Shown here in pieces: positions 24,460 to 36,877 of a stretch of 64,000 nt of DNA. The notes beneath the pieces are model-generated. The model saw only the letters and a program-made list of their open reading frames with translations. It did not search any database and was not told the DNA's origin. The translations under genes were made by a program, and so were the position numbers. Origin of the DNA: Gnetum montanum (Eukaryota; Streptophyta; Gnetopsida; Gnetales; Gnetaceae); NCBI GenBank assembly GCA_015680685.1, contig MNCI01015984.1:303314-367313 (forward strand). Direction: 5' to 3'. How positions within the stretch are numbered: position 1 is the stretch's first letter; every line of letters starts with the position of its first letter.

Positions 24460-25560
24460 GGCCGGCAAGCAATCTTTCAACCTTCGCAGCGAACGACCTT
24501 TGTTCCCCCTCCTGTTTCTATCACTAAACCACCACTACCTGTTCCAGCGAATGACTCGCCACGATGTGACGTAATCAACATTAAAACGCAAAATGCAAAA
24601 GCCAAAAAGCTTTAAATAGCAATAGATCTCCTTTTGGAAAAACTAAAAATAAACAAAAAATAAACCGTGACCTAACACATCACACCAACAACAAAAGCCT
24701 GCACACGCAAGCCGGGGGACCTAATCACCTGGCCTCGCCTCACCTCCCTAGGGTTTCATAACTCGGAACAAAAAAAATCTACAACCGAAACAAAACTACG
24801 TCCTCTCGTTAAGCCAAACGAAAACAAAAAAACAAAAAAAAAAGGCCAAAAAGCAGCGGAAACCACAAGCCGGACCGAGAAAATGAACGGAACCGAGCAA
24901 AACACTCACCGAGAAGCAGATTCAAGCCGGAAATTTCATGCGCAGAGTCGAATACTGCAAGATTCCAACGGCGGAGAACGGAGGAGAACCGATTTGACCG
25001 CGGCGGAGCACGAAATTCATCGTCGCGGCGCAGAACCGCAGGAATCGCACCAAATCGCACGAAAACTCACTCCGATTACCCGACCTTCGGAGATTTATCC
25101 GCCGAACGGAAACACGAGAAGCCGAAGACCAAAGCTCAAAGCTCCTTCGTCGTCGTAGTCGTTAAACGGAAGAAAAACTCCCTTTGCACGTAGCAGCAGC
25201 AACAACAACAACAACAACAGCTGAAACTCCAGGCGCGAGCGACAGATGAAACCAGTGGTTGAAGCCAAGACCAGAAAACAAGAACAAGAACGAGAGGACC
25301 GGAACTTGTGTTTCCAGCAAACGAACATGAACGAGGCAGCCGGAGAAAACCAGAGAGAGCAGCAGCTGCTGCTTCTGCTTCTGCTTCTTCTGCTTCTGCA
25401 ACAAACAAAAGAAAGGAAAGAAGGCGAGAAATGGCGAAGACTTGAGAGAAGGGCACGCCACGAACATGTAGATATACGTGACGCAGAATCGAAAGCCCCA
25501 AAAAAAACACACATTTCCGAACAACTGGCCGGTGTTATACCGCCACTGTCCTTATCCTGA
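24460..25560 (-). promoter_or_regulatory. Probable 5' leader with intron, and proximal promoter, of the TOPLESS-type gene
   Basis: On the minus strand a strong donor CG/GTGAGTG lies at about 24,910, followed by a T-rich stretch and several acceptor candidates (TGCAG near 24,695, AACAG near 24,513) before the ATG at 24,459. A 5'-UTR intron is therefore likely. The leader contains CAG/CAA and CTG/CTT trinucleotide runs at 25,188-25,220 and 25,358-25,400, and an AGGGTTTC telo-box-like site near 24,755. The transcription start cannot be fixed from sequence alone. Confidence 0.5.
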
Positions 25561-25990
25561 TACGCCAACGCCCGTATCGATAAGCGCGGGAGGCTCTCAC
25601 GATCGGGCGTCGATTTGGTCACCAGTTTTCGGGCCGGAAATATCGGCCGCCGGGAAAATGGAATCCGGCACCGGCGGCGGTTCCTTTATTTAGAAGTCTG
25701 CCGGCCCGTGAACGTCACTGTCGCGGCTGTCGCTTTCGTGCCGGAAAAAAGAGATGCCGCCGCTGTCCGTCAAATCGTCTGGTTTTTTTATTTCGATTTT
25801 GACGGTTACTGTGGATGGGGGAAAAATCATGTCGTATACGTGAGACTCTGTCGCAGCCGTACTACTGGCTGTGATTTGATTTGCCTTGGCGCGTTTCTTT
25901 CGTAAGTTAATAACTTAACAAATAAAATAAAATTGGTAATTCCACGTCAGCAACCAACGAACGAACGAACTGGATTCGGAAATTGGTGGA
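25561..25990. promoter_or_regulatory. GC-richer upstream region (probable promoter)
   Basis: Base composition rises sharply relative to the AT-rich spacer beyond 26,000. CpG-containing blocks (CGGCCGCCGG, GGCACCGGCGG) lie upstream of the TOPLESS-type gene. An open stretch at 25,615-25,905 on the plus strand has no family resemblance and is treated as chance. Confidence 0.35.
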
Positions 25991-26033
25991 CTGGTGAACG
26001 ACAGTGGAAAAAATGGAAAGCGTGGGAATTCGG

Positions 26034-26035
<2 letters not shown>

Positions 26036-26066
<31 letters not shown>
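26036..26066. repeat. Poly(T) tract of 31 bases
   Basis: Uninterrupted T run. It could be a retroposon poly(A) tail on the minus strand or a slippage-prone homopolymer. No retroposon body was identified beside it. Confidence 0.85.
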
Positions 26067-26067
<1 letters not shown>

Positions 26068-27289
26068 TTTGTTTTGGGTTCGTCGTAATGGAGCAGGTTG
26101 CTGATTTACGCGACTAAGGAAAATAACAGAAATGAGGGAAAAAAGTGTTGTGGGATTTTAGTTGAGATTTATGAACATGAAGTGGGTTTTGGAACTTTTC
26201 ATTTTTTGGCTAATGAGATGGACTTATTAACATCATGTGAGTTTTGGAATTTTCATTTTTGTGTTAGTGAGTTACGGGTTATTAACATAATGTAAGTTTT
26301 AGAATTTTCATTTTTGTGCTAATGTTCTTGGTTTGTTGTTTCCAAATAAGATAATTTGAAGTAAGTAGTTATTGCTTCCATATTTACGAGGATATTATAT
26401 ACATTCATAGATATGATTTTGTATTTTACTTCAAAATCATTATTAAAAAGAGATAAATTTTTTTTAATTCTCATATTAATTTGTTACCATTAATGCTTTT
26501 CATAAAAATAGTTTCATGTAACTAATGATTTTACTATTATTTTATTAAAAAGTATGTATGAACAATATAGAATTTTAGGTTTTTTTGTGTTTTCTTTCAT
26601 ATTTTAATCATCTATTATCAAATTAAAATGTATTTTTTCTTTATATCTATGCTTTCATACCCAAACATGGATAGATTAGTATATTATAAATATTTAATTG
26701 GTTACTTGTAGTGCATCTAAATTAAAATTTACCTTTTCATGGTTTAAAGAAAAAATGTGATACTTTGTATTTCGGGCATTATTAAATATAATCTATGTTG
26801 CTAACCTATATTATTCCTTAAAACATAGATCTATTCCACTAATTAGATGATGCATACATTGATGCCATTTGTTTTTAACAAGTTCAAGTATGGAGCTTTC
26901 CTTAAGATGAGCAACTCCCACTTATACTAATAGTCATAGGAATTGGGCTTTGACTTTTAAATGTTTATATCTTAATAAGAATAGAAAAATATCATTCTAT
27001 TTGTGAATTGTTAGTATACTATTTTTTTAAGAATGAAAGAAAGTGCTTAGTTGTTATTGTGTTCCTTTTAACAAGTTCTAACCTTATATTATTACATTTT
27101 GAACATGTTTATTAATCTAGTAAAGAAAAGGTAAAATTGATTAATTAATATTTTAATGTTAAAATACAAATTCCATTTATATGATTGGCAACTAGGTTTT
27201 TTCCTTTCAAAGTTTTTTATTCCATTCCTTTACAGAAAACCAAAAGTGTATCAATCACGTATAAATGTAATCTACACCACAACGCACAT

Positions 27290-27375
27290 AACAATAGTCA
27301 AGACACTCATATTTCAAAAACAAGGTTGTAGGTTTAATACCAACCTCAATTAATAAGCATAGTAGTGGTGGAGTT
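27290..27375 (+). mobile_element. SINE-like fragment with a tRNA-type B box
   Basis: The order AATAGTCAAGACACTCATAT, then GGTTGTAGGTTTAATACCAA, resembles the tRNA-derived head of plant SINEs (weak A box, then B box near 27,328-27,345). No clear 3' tail or flanking duplication. Confidence 0.35.
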
Positions 27376-30249
27376 ACCGAATTTCACTTTCTTAAAAAAG
27401 AACAATGTAATCTAAGCTTTTTACAAATTCCCCATCATGTTTTAACAAGTTTCTTATTATAACAATACATAAAAATATAACAATACACTAGCTATATTAG
27501 TATATGGGTAGTTTTGATATCACCCACTACCAATTTCCGCGATCCTAAAATAGATAAATGGAATCCAAGCTTTTTACAAGTTTTGCTCACTACTTTAATT
27601 AGTTTATTATTATTACAATACATGAAAGTCTATTAGCTAATTAGTTTAGTGACTTAGGAAGGTAGGTGAAGGATTTGATAACAATTTACATGCTTTAACC
27701 AAGGCATTGCTCACTTGGTTATAGTTTCAATTCCAAAAATGGTTATAGTTTCAATTCCAAAAATTCCAAAAAGTATGCTAAGATCACTAAGCCTAAATAC
27801 AAAATACATTGAAGAACTATGGTGCCAATATAAATATCTTGTGCCTACATTAACAATAACAATTAGCCCTTCTTAGATAGGATAAAAGGCATTGAAACAA
27901 ATACCCGCATGACACGTAATCTCCTAAATAGAAGATGTGACTTTGTAAAACCACCTACTACTCCAACCAAGAAGTGAAAACCATTTTAACCATTTAAGTT
28001 CACTGCTACAACAAGCATTTTAAAAGGCCATTTATTTTCGTTATCTTGAAGTATCTAACCCCATTCAAGCAAGAATGAAATAAAGCATTGTTTCCTTTGA
28101 ATGGTGGCAATCCTTTCAAACAAAGGAAAAACAGTCACGTCGTTTGTCCTTACCAATCTTTTCAAGCAGAGTCAGCAAAATACAATTCTAAAGCAAACAT
28201 TTTCATGCCTATGCATATACATATATCCGCATCCTTCATCATCATCATCTAAATATCATCAATCATGGGTGGGTATACACAGGATTTCGATAGTGACATG
28301 ATGGATCACTTTTTTGATTGAAAATTGACGTCTAAAGAGTCCAAGCATAGCTCACAATTATGCAATCTCGCCAAAAAGTTAAAGCTGTTATGTTGTTTCC
28401 ATATCTTAGATAGAGTCAATAGATTTGAACGTATGTTGGGCCAGATTTTATAGCTAAGGTTTTGTAGCGTTTGGTTTACGTAGTGGGGTTGTGGGTCTAG
28501 GTTTTGGTTTTGTAGTTACATGGGTGGGTCAAACTCCTTGAATTTTTTTGCCGTGCACCACCGTCACGGAACTTGGTCCTTGTTTTCGTAGTGAAAAATC
28601 CATGGTTGGAGTTTGAAATTGGGTTTGATATTTTCTTTCTGTTGTTTTTCATTCTTCCTCCTGGCCAAGCTTTTTTTCCTTGGGTGGTCCCTGCGTAAAA
28701 GTGCCCCCACCATGAAAACATGGGCAGAAAATTCCTTGCATTTTCAATGAATGAGGTTGTAATTGTTTGACCATGATATGGGTGGCGGTGGTGGTTGTTT
28801 GGTGTTAGTATAATGATCATGAATATACTTTGGTGATGTACTTATTTGACAGCATGTTGCTTCATTTTTCACCACTACTTTTTAGGATATATTCTGCATC
28901 ATGGCTTACACGAGCACGGTAAGGATTCACTTTGAATTTAAGGTGGGGTGTATGGGCGGTTTTGGTATGCAACCTTTTATGGAGAATGAGTGCAAGTTAA
29001 TTATTAAAAAATGCAACGAGAAATTAGAAATCACTAAAATATATAGCAGGAACTCATACACAATAACTTATATATAATATGTTACTTTTCAAATTAGTTG
29101 TATTATATTAATTTTATTCATGATAATCATTATTTGAAATTAAATAAGTTAAAAAGTATTTTATTATATTTATAGAGATATTGTGTTTGAGAGAATTTTA
29201 ATGTATTAAAATAAAAGCTCATGTAATACAAATCACAACTCTTAATGAAAATTTACATGATTTAATTGAGGAACACACAAATGGGTAAAACTTATATTTT
29301 TTAAGGTGCATATTATCAAATTGATAAGTTGCAATATAAAGTATAGAAAATGTACTTTTAATTGTATATCATTTAGTACTAGGGTTTTTATGTAATGAAG
29401 AGTGTGTAACTAGGGGTTAAGGGATTAAGTTATTAAAAAAAAATCATCACCCAAAAGCACAATGCTCATTCCACCAAGATTGGGTCCTAGAAAGTTCAAT
29501 AGATAAATGAAAGTTTGACCTTTTTAAGTAGTTGTGCTAAGGCTTGAGACCCAAGTCTTATGACTTTAAAACAATCACCATACCATCACTCAAGTGGTAA
29601 TCCCTAACTTATAGGCAATAGGAAAAATGATAGGCAATTGAGAGGCTAAATGCATTAACTAAAAAGGGATCCATTTTATACTCTTTCATGAACTTGTAGC
29701 TTCTTGCATGAAGAAGGTTCTTTTACATTTATGTGAACTTCCTAGTAAGAGTCTTGATATAGAAACTTTGCGTAACATGTTCATTTTCATTAAGAATCAC
29801 TAAGTTAAGAACAACTTATGTAAAAAGAATTCTAAAACTAGTTGGATCTAATAGTATCTTATCTTACATGGTGGAATAATTTTAATTTTAATTTTTTATG
29901 CGTATATTAAATCAACTAGTTGTATATGATGGAGATAATATATTTGGTTATGCCCTTGACATGGAAGACACCTAATTCTTATTTTATTATGGGCCTTAAG
30001 CTACATGGAGGATTAATTTAACATTTTATTAACAATTTTTAGAGTACCTTTCACATTAAAGATATTAACAATGATAGATCTTTATATTAATTGTAGTATT
30101 CTTAAAAATACTTAAATTATAATTCGTGTATTTATAAACAAATAAGTTATACATTAAATATGCAACTAGGGCACTTTCAAAGTTATAGCAAAATAATTTT
30201 CTTAAAAGATATGTGGAACACATCCAAGCCTAATTTGTTCCATTTCATG

Positions 30250-30372
30250 GGGGCAACAATGTGAGGTTATTTATCCTACCCATGAAATAAAGGGGTCAAA
30301 ACCCCTAGCCCCCCAAGTAGGTTTTGAACCTACAACTAAAATCCATTAACAATTGACTGCTCTACCACTACA
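30250..30372 (-). mobile_element. tRNA-derived SINE head
   Basis: On the minus strand an A-box-like TAGTGGTAGAGCAGT (about 30,372-30,357) is followed by a B-box-like GGTTCAAAACC (30,330-30,320) at pol III promoter spacing, then a non-tRNA body. The sequence between does not fold into a normal tRNA, so a SINE rather than a tRNA gene. Confidence 0.5.
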
Positions 30373-31103
30373 TTTAGAACAATTAGCACCAATTAAAAAT
30401 AGGTAAAACAAGCTCAAAATATAAATATAGTTTCTCAGAAAGAGAATATGTGCCAAATATATTATTAATAATATAAAAAAATTTAGAGTACATTATATCA
30501 TGAATACGTGGATTTCTAAAATGATACAAAAATATGATTACTTTTGAAATTTCTATTGTCACAATTAATCTTGAAAAATTTATCATTTAGGTTAGGAAAA
30601 TGATCATTCCTTATCCATTGAAAAGTAGTTTCACAAGTTCTCACTTCTTACTAAAGGTTTTATTTTTTAAAAGGAGAAAAAGATCATTCTTTTAAATAAA
30701 AGTACATAATAAATACCACTATTACAATCTAGCTTTGGAAACAAACTTTAACGTAAGTAAATGGCTTTTCCAATTAATAATTATGATAAAAAAGCTAGAA
30801 GTTATATAATTATGGAAATAAACAATTAAAAATAATATGATGAAATTGTAGATGGATAACTATTTAGCTCTCAATAGAGATAAACAATAAAAGAACTCTC
30901 ATATAGCTAACATTGTATTATTGAGATAATGTTAAGATGATGATGATGTGGATTGTAGAACATAAAAGGAGATGGATGTACAAGTTTGAATAACAGTGGG
31001 AATTTTAACTTGATTGCAAAAATGAAAAAATGAAATGCAAAAATAAAATAGAACTCACTTACCAATGTACATGGTTAAGCTTACCATAATCCTTTCATCA
31101 ACT

Positions 31104-31880
31104 AATGAGCGGTGAGGTACCCCTATGCTCAACCATATGAATACAAGCGTTTCGCGCACGATCTAGTCAAATTCCAAGGACTAAGTGCTTATGCACGCTT
31201 GTGGAACAAGGACAAGTTGGTTGTTCGTTGTCTTCCCAAGCTTACTTGTATGTCACAAGTGTATGGTTAAGTAAGCTTGAGGCATATGATTTTTATATCT
31301 TTTATGTTTTTATGTCCTATGCTAATAAGGGAGAAGAGAGATAACTAAGTGACTAATTTATCTTAACTACTCATTAACTAAGTTCTAACTAATCCTAACA
31401 CTAGCATCCATTCTCACTTGTCATACACATCCTGAACCAGTGCAACACTACTAGGATTACCAAATGCTATTTGTTATTAAATTACCAAGTGTTACACGCA
31501 TGCTCGAAGTGATTGTACTGAGTGTAATTTAACGATTTGCTTAATTGATCAAAATGAATTGCTACGCTAAGAACATAAATGTAAAGTGCATAAAATAAAA
31601 TAAATGCATAAGAAAATAAAATAAAAGAAATGCGTAAGAAAAAAAATCTCAAGTGCTACAAGGATGAATCGAAGAGCTCGTCTTTATTGTCGTACACAAG
31701 TTGTGCTCAAGTACATAATGCTCAAATAAAGATTTGTCCATACTTAAACCTCTTGCTGCGGGCACTTGGAAAATACTCTAACTTTCAAACAGACTAGAAG
31801 AGTTTTGCTACTTGATTGCTGAAAAGAATTCTTCTTAATTGTGCTCCTGGGCACTGTATTTATAGGCTTGGGAGCAACTA
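31104..31880 (-). repeat. Antisense, probably solo LTR of the element 1/2 family
   Basis: The reverse complement matches element-1 LTR blocks in order: a TATA box CTATAAATAC (near 31,860), AAGTGCCCGCAGCAAGAGG, ACTTGTGTACGACAATAAAG, the CTTGGTAAT/ACTAGGATTACC blocks, and ATATGGTTGAGCATAGGGGT ending CTCATTA at about 31,104. No primer binding site follows its 3' end and no internal region is attached. Confidence 0.75.
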
Positions 31881-31955
31881 CTCTAATAATTAGAATAAAC
31901 TGCTAGAGTAACTGCTCTAATAATTAGAATAAACTGCTAGAGTAACCGCTCTCAT
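31881..31955. repeat. Tandem duplication of about 35 bp
   Basis: TAATAATTAGAATAAACTGC plus TAGAGTAACTGCTC is repeated twice in direct orientation beside the antisense LTR's TATA side. Confidence 0.8.
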
Positions 31956-32366
31956 CATTAACCAAGATGAAAAGTAGTAGAAGATACCATGATAGTAGAT
32001 TCTCATATACTACATGCTCTCTATTAGGTGATGAAAGCTTCAAGCTTGATAGTCCTATGGGGCTTCCTAATAACCTCACAAGCTTAAGTACAAATGGTGC
32101 TCTTCAAAGACACACTAGAACCACTTAAGATTGCAAAACAAGTTCCTTACGACAAAAAATTTGGTAATCTTAGAATACTTACCAAAAGACACCTCAAGGC
32201 AAAAAGATACAACTTTGGAAATTTTTCCTTGGAAGAAAATTGATACTTCTCAAAGTAAGAATCCCAAAAGTTAAATGTGCAGAATAATTGATCTACAAAA
32301 TTGGATTTACATCTTAAGCACATATGTTAAGGCAAATAATCAAATTAATATAGACCTAAAAACATA

Positions 32367-32371
32367 ATAAT
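32367..32371 (+). repeat. Target-site duplication of element 2, left copy (ATAAT)
   Basis: ATAAT precedes TGATGAG at 32,372 and recurs at 40,729-40,733 after CTCATCA. Confidence 0.9.
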
Positions 32372-33236
32372 TGATGAGTCATAAATTTGTTGGCTGCGAT
32401 ATCGCACCCATGATATCGCGTACGCGATATTGCGAATGCGATATCACAGCCTAGACGCAATATTGCGTACGCGATATCGCAGCCTGTTTCCTCATCTATA
32501 AATAAGAAGTAGGCAGATTTAGTAAGGAGTCTTTAGTTTTAGAAGTTAAGTTCAATAGTTTTGTAGAGACTCTTTGTCCATTTTCCTCTCAACCCTTTTC
32601 TCCCAGTACATGCCCGTAGTGTGGTGATTGTAATTGTACAGCATCCTTATTCGAGTGTGACGTACTTGGACACGCACATGATCGGAAATAAAGATCGAGA
32701 TTACTTCATCATTGTAGCATCCACTTAGCTTAATTATTTATTTACTTGTTATTTACTATTTTCTTAGTTAATATCTCTCTACCCTTATCTCCTAGTAACA
32801 CGGAATGAGTACAACTTAATCACGAGCATTTAAGTGTGACTACTTGGTAGCCTAGTAGCGTACCAAGGCCATACGCTTGGTAATCCTAGTAGTAGTCGTG
32901 CACGAGGTCCAAGATGTGTACAGATGATTGAGGAACAAATGCTCATCACACTTAGGCTAGCTTAGATTCTCTCTCACCCTCTCTCTCTTAGCTTAGTTAA
33001 TATTATTTCCCATCATACCCAGGAGTAGCATTAGTGTAGGAACACATCATACACCTCACTCTAGACTAAATCATACGTGAAAAAGTTAATACTAATCTAG
33101 GTGGAAAGACTGCAAACTGTGACCTACGAGTAACTGTCTGGATACCACAACTAGTTCATTTGCGGAGTTCGATCGGATCGTGCATGAAACGCTCATATTC
33201 GTATGGTTGAGTGTAGGGGTACCTCGCCACTCATCA
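32372..33236 (+). repeat. Element 2 5' LTR (865 bp)
   Basis: It starts TGATGAGT and ends ACTCATCA, a perfect 8-bp terminal inverted pair. Six palindrome copies (GCGATATCGC and variants) lie at 32,396, 32,410, 32,424, 32,438, 32,457 and 32,471, then TATAAATAAG at 32,497. Confidence 0.94.
32396..32506 (+). promoter_or_regulatory. Element 2 U3 promoter: six-palindrome array plus TATA box
   Basis: Spacings are 14, 14, 14, 19 and 14 bp. The last copy ends 17 nt before TATAAATAAG, as in element 1. The promoter role is inferred from position. Confidence 0.6.
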
Positions 33237-33237
33237 T

Positions 33238-33255
33238 TGGTGCCATTGCAGGGGA
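33238..33255 (+). other. Primer binding site, tRNA-Asp type
   Basis: TGGTGCCATTGCAGGGGA lies one base after the LTR end and matches 15 of 18 positions of the plant tRNA-Asp 3'-end complement. Confidence 0.7.
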
Positions 33256-33365
33256 CGGTGCTAGTTATCTAGATTAGTTATATCATACAAGGTCGTTGTA
33301 TAGGAATTACGATATATCTTTTAGGAAGAAATAATTACAAAAAAGTCACATACAATTTCACAACC

Positions 33366-34520
33366 ATGCCTCTCCTACAAGACTACGATAATGCCACATC
33401 TAGTGAGGTAATTCATTGGAGAACCAATGAATTATATGACAATGAAGATTTGAGTACGCAATCTAAGGTGGGGGTCTCTTATAAACATAAACGAAGGCAG
33501 CATCGTCCCAACGCATGAAAGCATAACTTACTCGATGAAGATGAACCCCTATTGGCCACTATAAGCCTAATGCAAATACAAGAGGCTGTTCGAATCTTCC
33601 GTAGGCATTGTAAAGAGAGCCATCTACCCAGGCTAAATTTAAACAACTTTCTCAATTTCTCAGGAGGCTATGACTTAGATCTACAACAACATTTACAAGC
33701 CTTCTACGATGCCTATGCATGGGACAACATTGATAATGGTTGGCAAAAACTCAAGCTCTTTACTATGATACTCGTTGGCCAAGCAAAAGTATGGTATAGA
33801 TCATTAAAACCAAATTCAATGCGACGTTGGCCAACAATGGTTGAACTCTTTAACGAAAGATATCAAACCTACGCAAGAGTGTCATCCTTAAGGAAACAAA
33901 TCCAAGAGTGGAAACAAGCACAACAGAAAGATATTATGCACTATTAAACAACTGTCCAGGCCATGAGTTCTCTAAAGAAAGGCTAATGTACCATATCATT
34001 GATGGGCTTCATGATGAAACAAAAGAGACCCTAGGAATGTATGCCCAATGTCAACTGTACGAACTACGAACCCATCAATTCCAAGAGATTATTAAGCAGG
34101 TAGCAAAAGAAGAAGAAGAAATGGCTAAATGGGAGAGTGTTGAAAAACATCAATAGGACCAGAATCTCAACTTAATAGAGGTCCATAATCATAAAAAGGA
34201 GAAATCAACCTATCTCAAGGAGGAAGAACCATCTTTGCCAATACAACAATCATTAGAAGAAGTCAAGGCAAAGATCAATAAGGTGCTGAAATGGATGCAT
34301 AAAAAGTGTGGAGATTATATCAATATTATTGGAAATAGAGTTTTGACAACCCAAGAAGCAGGACAAATATCATTAGACATTCGGAAAGAAGGGATGAGAA
34401 AAATAAGAGCTCTACTGTTGATCATACGTATGAATGCAACATTTGCCTGTACGATCACCCCAAGGGCCAATGCCCAATCTTGTTACATTTATATGAACAT
34501 TGGGGAAACACATTACACCT
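33366..34520 (+). pseudogene. Decayed gag of element 2
   Basis: ATG at 33,366. A TGA (probable CGA change) lies near 33,516. The frame then runs through a Retrotrans_gag-like domain (LNNFLNFSGGYDLDLQQHLQ, QAKVWYRSLKPNSMRRWPTM) that aligns with the gag of element 1. A small deletion shifts the frame near 33,925 (LLNNCPGHEF continues in the next frame). A CX2CX3HX4C knuckle (CNICLYDHPKGQC) is at about 34,438. Open frame is then lost before the gap. Not functional. Confidence 0.82.
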
Positions 34521-34821
34521 AGAGTTCGTACAGAGATATTGTGTTCAATCACAGTGACAACAATCCTAGTCGTTGGGGAAACCATCCCTAAATTGGAGAC
34601 ACCCTTCATATCATCTGAATCCAAATGCTTACCTAGTCCAACATCCTGTCATCCTAGCTGGGTCAACATACTCTACCTCACCACATTATGATTCTCCTCA
34701 GTACTATCAGCCCATGTCCTTAACAAAACCACCACCTTGTGTACCTTACACTTCTCCTAAATTTCAATGTTCTCATCTTTTCCCTCCTTCTACATTGCCA
34801 CCAACTATTCCTGAAGTGTCT

Positions 34822-35719
34822 NNNNNNNNNNNNNNNNNNNNNNNNNNNNNNNNNNNNNNNNNNNNNNNNNNNNNNNNNNNNNNNNNNNNNNNNNNNNNNN
34901 NNNNNNNNNNNNNNNNNNNNNNNNNNNNNNNNNNNNNNNNNNNNNNNNNNNNNNNNNNNNNNNNNNNNNNNNNNNNNNNNNNNNNNNNNNNNNNNNNNNN
35001 NNNNNNNNNNNNNNNNNNNNNNNNNNNNNNNNNNNNNNNNNNNNNNNNNNNNNNNNNNNNNNNNNNNNNNNNNNNNNNNNNNNNNNNNNNNNNNNNNNNN
35101 NNNNNNNNNNNNNNNNNNNNNNNNNNNNNNNNNNNNNNNNNNNNNNNNNNNNNNNNNNNNNNNNNNNNNNNNNNNNNNNNNNNNNNNNNNNNNNNNNNNN
35201 NNNNNNNNNNNNNNNNNNNNNNNNNNNNNNNNNNNNNNNNNNNNNNNNNNNNNNNNNNNNNNNNNNNNNNNNNNNNNNNNNNNNNNNNNNNNNNNNNNNN
35301 NNNNNNNNNNNNNNNNNNNNNNNNNNNNNNNNNNNNNNNNNNNNNNNNNNNNNNNNNNNNNNNNNNNNNNNNNNNNNNNNNNNNNNNNNNNNNNNNNNNN
35401 NNNNNNNNNNNNNNNNNNNNNNNNNNNNNNNNNNNNNNNNNNNNNNNNNNNNNNNNNNNNNNNNNNNNNNNNNNNNNNNNNNNNNNNNNNNNNNNNNNNN
35501 NNNNNNNNNNNNNNNNNNNNNNNNNNNNNNNNNNNNNNNNNNNNNNNNNNNNNNNNNNNNNNNNNNNNNNNNNNNNNNNNNNNNNNNNNNNNNNNNNNNN
35601 NNNNNNNNNNNNNNNNNNNNNNNNNNNNNNNNNNNNNNNNNNNNNNNNNNNNNNNNNNNNNNNNNNNNNNNNNNNNNNNNNNNNNNNNNNNNNNNNNNNN
35701 NNNNNNNNNNNNNNNNNNN
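34822..35719. other. Assembly gap (898 N)
   Basis: All N. By comparison with element 1 a retropepsin domain would be expected here. Open frames reported through the N run have no meaning. Confidence 0.99.
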
Positions 35720-36877
35720 ACAATGGGTTAATGACACATTAATCATTCTTTACACATAGAATTCACTGTGCCCAAGGTCAGTTACCTCCTGTTCCAATCT
35801 CTACAATCCCTTCTGTAGTCCGTCTCATCTCGCTATTCATGTAATTATAACTTGTGTCTTGTGTAGCATAGAATTCTTACCTCATTATGGTCATACTTAC
35901 ATGTGTGTGTTTTGTGGAACCAATTTGGATTACATTTAACCCTTCTAGTGCCTACGGACACTTTTAAGTGTGATTACGTAAGGGCATTATAGGTTGGAAC
36001 TTGCTTTGGGGAGGACCCACTTGCATAATTTTTTGTAATTTGCACTCATAAAACACCTTCCACACACCATCTATTACCCTTAGCATATTTTCAACGATAT
36101 TCTTTCCCTTATTACTATCCCTTAGATTCGAACATTCCTATGAACCATCACATAGCCTTTTTCTCTCCCTTATCACCTAAGGCCCTTATTGGTTAATTCC
36201 ACACCATCATAATTATTCGTGCCTTCAAAACTAGTGAATTATTCTAGAACCCTTTAACATTTGTCCACATGTCCTTAGTTTACATTGTAAACTTCAGAAA
36301 AATCTTTAAAAAATTCGGTATATTCATAGTGCCTTAACATTGATAAGCTGCGATATCGTGGACGCAATATCGCATCCCACACATCTATATATACGTGACC
36401 CCCTACGCTAATTAACATCATTTTCAACTATTCATGCATGGGAAGTCTTTCAAATTTCTCTCTACGACTTACGATTGCGTGTCCTTTGCTTTCATAACCA
36501 TAACTTGCTCGCTGGTCCTTTGATTTTCATTCCATTTGAACCTACTTGAACCCAGAGTGTTTAGCTTAGTTGTGGGGGAGGGGCACATGCTGAATAGCAC
36601 ATAACTTTTTTGGAATTTGTCATCGCCTGAAGGAAATTATCAAGGGTAATTAGTTACAAAATTAAAGATAAATGTGCCAAAAACAATTTCATCCCCTTAG
36701 TTATACCGGGAAACTAGATATGGAAACCACTTACATAAAAAGGATTCAATATTATAATATTTCGGGACATTTTAATTAACATCACACGGAGATAAAGTAA
36801 TTCCATTAAGGCAAGCAGTAAGGTATAACCTAACTTTGGAAACAACCTTACTAACGATTGGCCTCTTGTGATTGCAA
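35720..36877 (+). other. Element 2 internal non-coding region with LTR-start-like block
   Basis: TTTGGGGAGGACCCACT at about 36,005 is shared with element 1. At 36,342-36,395 a block TTGATAAGCTGCGATATCGT, then GCAATATCGCATCCCAC and TATATATACG, resembles the first bases of an element-1 LTR including two palindromes at 14-bp spacing and a TATA box. It lies upstream of the second long frame. Confidence 0.6.

Larger units (their letters stand above)
26067..31100. other. AT-rich intergenic region, no protein gene recognised
   Basis: Stops are dense in all frames. Two tRNA-derived SINE-like pieces are listed separately, and a 27-bp direct duplication (GGTTATAGTTTCAATTCCAA) lies at about 27,717-27,765. 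The somewhat less AT-rich stretch 28,430-28,860 has an open frame on the minus strand (28,820-28,497) with no family resemblance. Confidence 0.55.

Noticed and set aside
25095-25622. Leu/Ser/Cys-rich open frames on the minus strand and Gln/Leu-rich frames on the plus strand upstream of the TOPLESS-type gene
   Set aside because: Trinucleotide-repeat-driven frames within the probable leader and promoter. No domain or family match.
34573-35746. Open frames of 310-390 codons on both strands
   Set aside because: They consist of the 898-N gap and have no sequence content.
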